DNA from: Phoronis australis
Lineage: Eukaryota; Phoronida; Phoronidae
Length of the DNA: 64,000 bases
Assembly (NCBI GenBank): GCA_002633005.1
Contig: NMRA01000333.1
Coordinates: 28,209 to 92,208 of the forward strand
Reading direction: 5' to 3'
The position numbers and the translations under genes are program-made. Below, piece by piece: positions 23,420 through 33,600 of this stretch. Each line of letters opens with the position of its first letter. Within the stretch, counting starts at the first letter, position 1. The notes under the pieces are model-generated. The model made no database searches. It was not told the origin of the DNA and was given only the letters and a program-made list of their open reading frames with translations.

Positions 23420-23562
23420 AATCCATCAGTCATGCAAATTTGTTTGCGTAAAGCGCTACCTGTTGAGAATTCGACTAGCCAATCAGAAACGCCGGTGTAA
23501 AAAAATTCCCGAGGAAAATTAAGTGATACCGACCACCCAGCGGCACGCAGGGAACCAGCGAG
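23420..23562 (+). repeat. Fragment of the 51.6-kb inverted-repeat element (right end)
   Basis: GTAAAGCGCTACCTGTTGA, AGCCAATCAGAAACGCCG, AAAATTCCCGAGGAAAATT and ACGCAGGGAACCAGCGAG match 52010-52138. The left part is absent. Confidence 0.75.
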
Positions 23563-23630
23563 CAGTTTTTTTAAAAACGTTGATTGACTTTTCTTGTATC
23601 GCCCTCTATTGGAGGTGGACCACAACATTT

Positions 23631-23638
23631 TGACGTCA
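23631..23638. promoter_or_regulatory. Palindromic CRE (TGACGTCA) upstream of the ATF2/7-like gene
   Basis: A perfect consensus CREB/ATF site lies about 0.9 kb before the start codon. Possible 5' UTR donors follow: GAGTAAGT near 23691 and CAGGTAAAG at 23872-23880. The first exon cannot be placed with certainty. If this is the promoter, the factor could bind its own gene; that is inference. Confidence 0.35.
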
Positions 23639-24114
23639 CAGGCAGCCATTAGTGTTTTGATGATGTGGGAAAAGTGGTCGATTTAGTTTTGAGTAAGTTT
23701 TATTTGGTACTTTGCGTTTATCAAATCGCCGTTTTCGTATGTTTATATATATATGCTTAGGATTAACTGTTTTGATATTACCAGAAATTAGATCAAAGAC
23801 ATTGACTGTGTTCCACACGGACGACACCAGATTACTGGGAAGTTGAGAGAGTTAACACCTAGTCTAAATAAACAGGTAAAGGTTCTACACCTAGACACAT
23901 TCTAATCCAGTCTGTACGCGGGAAGATTTTCTGCTTAACCCTGGCCAAACCATTGTTGTATATGTGTTCCCGGCACACCATTTTAGCTTTCACAGTGCTC
24001 TAAATTTATGTAATTCATCGCGGTGTTTGTTGTCATACACTGACTGATAGACGACTTTGTACCCTCATAAAAAGTTACTCATCACACAATATAGGCAACT
24101 TGTTGTCCCTCGCC

Positions 24115-24170
24115 CTCTGTTGGCCAGTTAGGGGCTACAATACTTCCCATCATTTTCTGTACGAATTTCG
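24115..24170 (-). repeat. Fragment of a dispersed repeat also at 58080-58125
   Basis: On the minus strand, GGGAAGTATTGTAGCCCCTAA and GGCCAAC with GAGGG match 58080-58115. No other feature is present in this stretch. Confidence 0.45.
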
Positions 24171-24453
24171 TCAAAACTGTTTCCGTTGCTGTGTACTAGC
24201 AATGTCTTTTGATTCAGCACTGATGTGTATTAATCTTTGTAAATGTATATTTGTATGAGTTCTTTAGTATATCTTTCCCTACCTGTCTGTAATTAATCTC
24301 CCTCCAATGTTTAGTGCATCTGCTACAGTGCTAATGTTTCTTTTGTGCAGTTGTTTCTACCTCACATCAGAAGTAAACCTTTTAAATTTATTATTTACTT
24401 ACTTACTTACTTTACCAAGCTGTTGTTGATGTCTTGCGATTTTGGTTTCGCAG

Positions 24454-24552
24454 ATTCAGCCTCGCTCACCAAGAGAGGAGTGTACAGTCCGTCTTTCTGT
24501 GTGTCATCAGAGGTGAAGATATTGGCGGGTTTCAGGCCCGCTCCTGACTTTC
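24454..24552 (+). other. 5' UTR part of the first coding exon of the ATF2/7-like gene
   Basis: A pyrimidine-poor acceptor, TTTGGTTTCGCAG, ends at 24453. The exon then runs to the ATG at 24553, where two tandem ATGs are both in frame. An upstream non-coding exon is implied. Confidence 0.5.
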
Positions 24553-24606
24553 ATGATGTCTGACGTTGACAAACCGTTTGCGTGTTCACAGCCTGGATGT
24601 GGTATG
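24553..24606 (+). CDS. ATF2: ATF2/7-like exon 1 (coding part)
   Basis: Encodes MMSDVDKPFACSQPGCGM with the two zinc-finger cysteines. The donor ATG|GTAAGT is strong and phase 0. Either Met can be the start; the second resembles the vertebrate MSDDKPF start more closely. Confidence 0.9.
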
Positions 24607-27600
24607 GTAAGTCAGTCAGTCAGCACAGATCAGCAAAGCTGTTTGGGAATCTAGACCAGAGCCATGTTTACTAAGATGAAGTCTAGGAAAACCAGGCATT
24701 TAGGATTTTGCGAGTCAACGTGTAATTGGAGTGTTTGGTCTAGTCAAGTGTTCGTGGCTTTCCTTGACGTCACCTCTTAAAGTCCTAGAAGCACACATTT
24801 TTAACCCTTATTAAATGGTTAGAAGACATTATAAGGAACCAAGCAGTACTTATCCCATAACCAATACACAATCGGTAGTCGAAGAAAATTTAAATAAACG
24901 CGTCACTCACGATTCCGACCCGAAGATCACACCGCCATTGTGAACTAACCGTGAAACCAGAAGTACAATTCATTCAGGAACCCAGGCTTAGTATACGCTG
25001 TCTGTGCAACTGGAGCAGTGTCTGTTACCAGCATGCAAACAGGGATAAAATAATCGACAGCAGACCTCAGCTTTAATAAAACTAAAATATGGACAATTTG
25101 TTCTGAAAATATTGACAAAATGTGGTAAAATCAATTTTGAGAAATTATTTTGCCAGGCTCGGACCTGCAGCCGATGACCCGGTGCAGACCGATCGAGACC
25201 AGTCGCACTGACAAATGACGAAGGCATGCCGTCCCCGGCTGTTTTATCGGAATAAGTGGTTCAAATCATAAATGCCGTATACATGCAGAGATAGTTTCTG
25301 ACACTTGTATAAAATTACCAACTAGTAACAGCCCTGCGCTAACGATTGAATAACAACTAGGGCTGACTATGGCAGGCTAGGCTAAGCGTGTTTTACTGGG
25401 TTTAATTAACTCTGGTAAACAAACAGTATAACAGAACACCAAATATGCAAAATCAAGTTATTGAATAAAATTGCTATACAGTTAGAATATCCTGACAGCT
25501 AAACTTGCGAAAATCTGGAAAATAAATTTAGACCAACCTTGCTATGGCCGGGCAGTTGACTGCCAAGAGAATAGGCTACCATGTGGTGGCGAAATAACTT
25601 CAGGTAGAAAACTTGCCATGGTGCCAAATGGTATAATATAAGTATTTATGAGTTTAACGTAAAACGAATAATTCCCACTTACGACATTCAACTCATTGAC
25701 TAAAATTCACTACACTCCCTTCGCCCCGATTTGCAGCACAGAATTTTTATATTTAGACAACAGAGGTATATATTGTATTAAGTTTGTTTTTGTGAGGTTT
25801 GAAAATATATTTTCCCTGATAATTGAAAATCAAAGCCAATTTAGCAAGTGATTATTTTCCCACCAAAGAGTGACGGCGACTGCAGGCTGGGAAAGTATCG
25901 GTACTTCGCCGGTTATTGTGTCCTGGCAGCAAAATCAAGCACAGATGTGGAGCTCACTGTTTTGAGATCAAACCTGTTTTTGTTTGTCGAGACATTGTTG
26001 TCATGTGAAAGGTTTTTTTTCCATTTTACATTTTTAACGGCTAGTTAAGCCAGTGCCAGTTTGCTGCCAATCACACGTCGGGTAGTCACCGTGACACGGC
26101 AAAGTGCTCACTTCAGGCTGGTACTTTGCATCAATTTCACAATATGGCGATAAAGATAAGGCATTTGTTGGTCAAGAAACTATTTTCCCTCTAATTTATT
26201 ACCTGAAGCAGAACTGTTGCTGAAATTTGACGTACCCTCGCGATGAGTCAGGGCTGACCTCAGTAGCCGAGCGTTGGCTATGGAAACTTTGCGACGGTAC
26301 TTCATAAACTTATATGATTATGCGTTTAATACCATTCGTCATAAGCAAAGAACAGGTAAAATTTGGACAAGAAATTATCAAGTTTGTATAAAAAGAACCA
26401 AAATGGGAGTCAAAAACAACCAAGCAAAGTAACAACACATTACGCTCACGGTGATGTCAAAACGTTTTCATGGACAACATGACTGACATTCAGGAATCGT
26501 TCTTGAACTGACACACAGGAACAGGTAACGGAAATAGACAGGAATAGTCAATGATTTTCCGCTCTTGGCCGAGGTACAAAATTGTGCTCAAAAAGGCTTT
26601 TAGTTTGATAACAGAAAGGATGTGAACATCATGCCATGTTACACATTACTTAATTTGGTATGTATTTTTTAAGTTTTTGAACTAGAATGCCCTTTGAGAT
26701 AAGGACTTTAAGTTCAAAATTCAGGGAGGTTCCCTGTTCCTATGTAGTGTGAAGCACACTAAGCGAACTATGAACAACTATAAATTCATTTTCCTTCACT
26801 GACAAAAATCAAGTTAGTGGAGAAGTGTCGCCATGTACAGTGGTCGGACTTGCCCAAGCTGTAATTGAAAGAAAATGTTCATTTCAGAATATAAGAATCA
26901 ATAAATCTATTGCTGGACTTACGGTACGTGGAGATGGCTACGTTGCGTCCTCCTCTCGAGGACTTCATCACGCCACTGAGTTGTCACGTGACTTGTCATG
27001 TGTTCTGTCGTACATTTCAGAAGTTTACGAATGAGGATCATTTAGATGTTCACAAGCAGAAACATACGATGTCCCTGGCCTTAAACAGCACATGCATGAA
27101 CACAGAGCTGTCCGGTGTCTTGTTTGCTGGTGAGTATACATAGCTTTGCCATTTGTAAAACAAGTATCGAGAATAATTGTTGCTTGGAAGAGTGATCCAG
27201 GCAGAACAGGAAAGTTTAGGATATAATTCAATGTTGACTGATATAACTTAACTAAGGCTTATAAGTAATATTCTCCATGAAAGCAAGTAGTAGCGTGTTA
27301 ATAAAACAATGACGAATTTAAACCAGCTTGACAAGTTTCGGCATTTATTGAAACACCGTCATCAGAAGGAAAAAATATATTGGCCATCTTGCTAGGCCCA
27401 ACAACAAGTAATGAAACACAAACACAGTGAGTTACAGGGGAGTAACAATAGAGTTGACTAACAACGACAACAGGTGGTGTGCCAGTTGCATGGGGCTTGA
27501 GCATTATGATGTCATGCTTAGAGATTGGTAAGTGTTACTTAAGCTTGGTCAATATTGTGAATATTAATTGAAGCTGGTCAATATTATTCGAGAGTGGTGA

Positions 27601-30600
27601 TCATTATTTTTGCTTGGTCAATATTATTCAAGCTTGGTGAATGTTGTGAATATTAATTAAGGCTAGTCAATATTATTCGAGAGTGGTGAACATTATTTTT
27701 GCTTGGTCAATATTATTCAAGCTTGATCAGTATTATTCAAACTTGGTCAATATTACTCAAGCTTGGTCAATAAATCTTGACTGCTGTTGAAACTTCACCA
27801 ATGTTTTTCAACTCTGGCCAGAATTTGAATTTTTACTCTCATCAAGTTTTGGCGCTGTTATCCAACCTTGGCCATTATTATTTAGTGCAAGAGTGCACAC
27901 TGACCCCAGATTAACTTGCTAGTTCTGTGAAATTTCCTAAAGGAAGATAGTTGTGGGGATTGAAACTGATGAAGAATTTAATTAGATGACGTTGCAGCAA
28001 ACTAAATCAGAATATGTATTACATAGAAAATATTATGATGCGAGTGAAAATTTTTATTAGTAATGAAACATGTCACTGTCCCAAAGTACAGTGAGAACAA
28101 ATTATGATTTCTAAAGGCCTTATCTATTTTGCAATATGTGAAAAATTGTTAATACGGGTCATTTGCTAAATTTCATTGGCTTGGTTTTATCTGGTTCCGC
28201 TTGCTAAAAGCTTTCTATTTCAGTGAGAGAGAGTTAGTCGTTAAGTAACAACTGAACTGCATGATGGAGTAGTAACAAGTGTAGTCTTCAGTTTGACGTA
28301 GTTTGGTGTCTTTTCACGTCCTGAGATGCTGAGGCAATGGTCGTAGAAAGGATACTTAGCCTCAAATTGTTCAGAATTTTAAAGTTTAACAGCATCATTA
28401 GTTGAAATTACTTAAAATTAATTTATTATCTAAATTCACTAACATAATACTCTCCAACAGATCAAACCCCGACTCCCACTAAATTTCTCAAGAACTGTGA
28501 TGACATCGGCCTGTTTCAAGAACTGAACAAGAATCCTTTTGAAGAGTCCTTCAAGAAGGCTGCTTCAGATCTCACAAAAGAACAGGTGGGTTCAAGATAA
28601 CACTGCTATGTTACTCACTTCTGGAGTCATTTTCAAAAATATAGTTAACATTGTGAAACAGTATTTCCTTGGGATTGCTCTTTTGTTGATTGATTATATG
28701 TTGCTCTTTTGTCGACTGTTTATTTACTGCCTTAACACCCCTCTGTGGTAGTTAAGTTTCACCTATTTCAGTCTGACCAAATAATTGCCACAACTGGTCT
28801 TTGTTGACTATTCAAAAGCTTCTAACACTGTGCTTACAATTTCTCAGAATCGTTTGATGGTGTCTGTGGTATAAATCTTTAAAAATGATATGGCATTGGT
28901 GCTACTTAACTTTTTTAAATAATATGAAAAAATAAAATTTCACTTGTCGTCCAAATTGTCTCCTGATATGATGCGATTTTACTGCATGCTCATCAGTATT
29001 TTGGGTTTTTAGTTCTTAAATGTGTTCTCGTTTTTCGTACTTCAGTCAGTTGACACGCCTACAATTCCTCACCGTGGCGATGATATACGCAGTGTGATGG
29101 ACTCTCCCCTTCCTGGCCCTCAGTTGTTACGGACACCAAGCATTACCGTAACGGACACTTCCGTGTCAAGTGAAGCAGAGACGCTCCTGCAACCAACAGT
29201 GACCTCTGCTGGTAATTAATGGGAACTGTGACAGCCGTTTCCTCGCCTAGTTGCTTATTTTTTTATCAAATTGATGTTTTTAGTCTGTGTATTTTAATAA
29301 TGGCACAAGCTATCTTCAAGCCTTTGTTTTTGTGAACTTGAGATACCGCATTCGCCGTAATAACCTCCCAGGGCTCTTAGAAAAGTTCGTTTCAGGAGGG
29401 TGCGCTTATTATAACCCAAGGCCGTTGAAAGCCGGTCTCCGAAACGGGTGAAATCGGAAGCTAAGATTCATCACATTTACGCTCTGTGACATATCTGTAA
29501 TCTATGAAAGACTTACTACAAAATCGTGGTGCATTGCTATCAAACTTTGCTGCTAAATTACCATCATTTTACAGAAAATTGTGCTGAAATCCCAGGGCGA
29601 AAACTCGCCGACTGACTGCCTCGCAATCGTCGATATGGCGACTTGAATGCTTGAATAAAAATCACCTTGTTGAAGCCTCCACTGAACTCCAGTTGATCCA
29701 TGTTTAGATGTGCTGAATCATTTTGTTGAAGCCTTTTTCAGTGAAAATTTTAAAATTGAAACAACTTTTAACACAATCCAGTCCAAACTTATTTTCAAGT
29801 GAGGCTCTTTCAACGTGGCATAAATTTTTAAGAAATAAAAAAGCATTTTAAGTCATCTTTTTAATTTGTATAAATGCACCACAAAATGACTGGCAAAGTG
29901 ATTGACCCTCGACTTCTTACTAAGTTGAAAAGCATGGTTGAAAATGCAGAACTGCTGGCCATACTGTTCTCTAATCTGGTGAAAACAAACAGAAAAGAAT
30001 GTTTTGATTTTTTTTCTCCATCCAGAGATTTGCTCTCGAACTCACTGTTGTTCATTTACTCATGCCCCTTTATTACAGTAAAATCCACCAAGAGGGTAGT
30101 TGGCCCCAGTCCACTGGCGGTAACCACAACTGTCGAGGCAACAGTAGCCCGTACGACGATTACCACGACGTCATCCAAAAGCCCACTGTCACGGGCAGGC
30201 GTCCAGAGCTCCTTCACAGATACCATCACTCAGTCTCAAGTGGGACCCGCGACGACCCCCCAACACTCTCCAGTAACAACCGCGCCTCTTCAGCCCAGGG
30301 TTGTGTGAGTAGATTGTTTTCGCTTCGGCCATAGTTGTCCATGCATGTACAGTGGGAGGCAAGGTAATTGGACAAAATGCTGTTTTCCAATCATGACAGC
30401 TAATTCTGTTATCAGCAAAAAAGGCTGCTAAATAAATATTAAGTTGGCAAACTTCTGACAGAATGACTTAGCCACCTTGCTAACTGTCTTGTTACTTCCC
30501 CTCATTCTCGGTCATCAGGGGAGACTACTCCGACAATGAATTCAGCTTCCACCCAGCCGTCGTGATGGGGAATTCCGGGTTACTTTATCTGAATACTTTT

Positions 30601-33600
30601 GTCTTGTACTGAACATGGTTCATGTTACATGAAGTGGGAGAAAGGGCTGTCCCACAAGAGAAGGGGCTGTTCCACGAGAGACGTTTCTAGGTACATTCAC
30701 ATTCTCGTTTCCAGTGGAGCCATGAATCAGAGCTTGTGGACGTAACTGAACACATAGGGCAGAAGCTAATAAATTTGTTTTTGGTTATTTGAAAGGGACT
30801 CAATGAAGTGTTTTTTGACTTGATTATAGAAATTGTTCATTTTCCAAGTGTGGATTAAGAATTTTGCCTTTTAAGTATTCTTCTGTTGTGTATGTTTGCG
30901 CGAGAATGTGTATTAATTACTGATTGTATATCCTGATGGTGATGTGTTGCTTAATACGTTATGCAAAGAAACGGTATTAAAACTAAAGAGAACTGACGAA
31001 AAGGTATTGTGCTGTTGAAAAGTGTTCAAACTCCAATGGTGTGTATCCACCGTGTACATTGCACAGCTGCAGCCAGAGTCCAATTTCTCATGTTTCTTGT
31101 AGACACATGACGCCCGAGATGTCAGTTCAGGTGTTACTTACTCTGCCAGGGGGCACCTCCGTGCAACTCCCGGCTTCAGCAGTGTTTAGTCCCACGGCCG
31201 GCAGTCCCGTGCGTTCCGTGTCTGGGATGCTGCCGTCACCCGGGATGTCGATGCTCAGCGCATCCCCGCAGCCTGTGCAACAAGTCCCCCTAAACCTCAA
31301 GACAAACACGGTTACCAAGGCTGCCGCTTCTTCAAGCACATCTGCATTGACAAAGCAGGTGTGTGTCTCACTCCGGTCTTTATTTAGTGTTTCATAGTGT
31401 ACTGTAATGATCTCTTGCAAGTACACTGTATTTGGGTAAGGGTCCGTACAATAAACGGTTTTAAAAACTGTGTGGATCAGTGTTTGTGTCCGATGACATA
31501 GTCTGAAGTATTAAATGGACAATGTCAAATGTGAAACTGTTGGTGAGTGGGGATGGTGAAAATCAAGTGGGGGAAGTGTTTTCAATAAACTGGGACCAAA
31601 TATAAAATTAGAATGAGTGTTTAATGGAAAGAGGGCTTAATGAACAGCGGGCCAATGGCTCACTTATATTGAACTCCATCCCCATCCTTTGGCAGCACCA
31701 ATGGTTGTATCTTAACAGAGTTGGCTTCAAATTTTTGTGAAGTGAGGTGGTCTACTTGCAATTTTGAGACATATGTTGCTAGGCTACAACAGGTCATGAA
31801 TCTCGTTTGCAGAAGCTGAAGGCCGCTCTTTGCCAGAACAGTATGTTGAAGGAGAGTGCCAAGTCACCAACAGAGGGCAGCTTGACAGTGACTCCTGGTC
31901 AATCAGACTCGGAACCGTCAACTCCGGATAACACAGTCGACACTACCACAATGTGAGTGGATAATGATTGATCTTGACACAAGATGTTGCTACTATCTTG
32001 TGTGTTTAATGCAGTTTCAACATGCTCAGTGCTAAGTCTTGTATAAATATTATTAAAGCTGTCTGTAAAATTTTGGTCCATTTGCTCCAACGTCTGTGTT
32101 GGAGTCGATTTGCACGTTCTGAACTTCAACTAATCGATTTTTGTTGAAATTTTAACTCATTAGGGTTTATGCATTGTGTCGAATCCTGGATCGTTTCTGA
32201 TGATCCCATAGTTCTAATTCAAAATATAAAGTTTGCAGTTTCAATGCAGGGATCATTAAGTGGAAATTGGGATTTGACATCTGTGCACTAAACTATTATG
32301 TTCTCAATCACAAAATTAAAGGCTGTTATTTTGAGCTTAAGTAAACAAATAAAATATCAATTTAAGATAATTTGGGCTTCGCTTTCAAGTTTTGAGCCCT
32401 GGTTGGCGATTTCTGCATTATCATTGAGCGTGACAAATTCTGTAAATTATTGTGTTGATATATGTTGACAGTTGTTATTATAGTTTTGGCAACAGATGAT
32501 TGCAAATACACTTAACAATGAATTAGATTATATAATAATTCCTGAACCTTACCATCTCAATGTCACTTTCGTAAGTTAGATAGTCCTTCTAAAATTTAAA
32601 CAGGAATGCATTTTTTGTGGTTTGGTGACTAGTGATTATGATAGTGAAATTGTCTAAAATTTTGAAATTACTCTCCATTTCCTTTTTGATTTTTGCATTT
32701 TATGTTAAGTCGTAATGATAAGTTGCTGATAAAGCTTTAATGATGACTTCGCTCAAAATCTTAAGTTTCTCGTTCTTGGTACCAGAGTTATGTTGTTTAT
32801 TCTGTTTTACATTTTTTTAAGTGTTCCTTATGAACACAGTGTGTCTCTGCATGTGCGTCTGCATCCTGAATGGCCAGTCACTTGTCATAGTTAACCCGTG
32901 TTCCGTTAACTTCCAGTGGTAGTAAACGCCGGTTGACGTCAGACTCGGAGTATGACGAGACAGATCCCGACCTCAAGAGGTTGAGGTTCCTAGCCAGAAA
33001 CAGGTAGAATGAACTACTAGTCCGTGTTTATCGTTGTTTTGTTATAAACCCGCATGTTGATATCGTGCAATTTTTAGTCTTAACCCTTATCCTGCACTAG
33101 GCGTGGTCAGCCGACCCGCCAATTATCCTATTACAGTACGATGGGTGTATTCAATCGACTATGATAAGCTGCAGCTGGGCTGCACAAGGAGAGTGCACTC
33201 ACCCCAGGACACTTGTGACTTTCATTTAGAAATTGTGAGAGCCCTGGAATGTTTAGATATGTGAGCATGGGAATTTCATAGTTCACAGTTTCCTCTACAT
33301 TTCTCTGATTTAAACCATATGGCTGCCATTACTAGTTTGGGAGATATTGGCAGGTTTATGTAAGTGTAGACACATACTAGTTTCATCATGGCTGGAGCAA
33401 GACGTGAGAGGATGACTGTGGATAAGTTTGTTTTCACTGAGACTATGATGAAGATGTACATATGATGAAAATCTCCATTAAATTCTGAACAACCTTTATG
33501 TTGATTTCTTTTCTGTCACATCAACATTTCCCCTTCAAATTTCCAATGTAAAATTGTTAGGTCACTAGTGTGGGTGTCCTTCAGCCTAGTGTAAAGCAGT

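Noticed and set aside
31127-31426. 99-codon minus ORF within ATF2/7 exon 6
   Set aside because: It is a shadow of the plus-strand exon, which matches the ATF2 family and has consistent splice sites.
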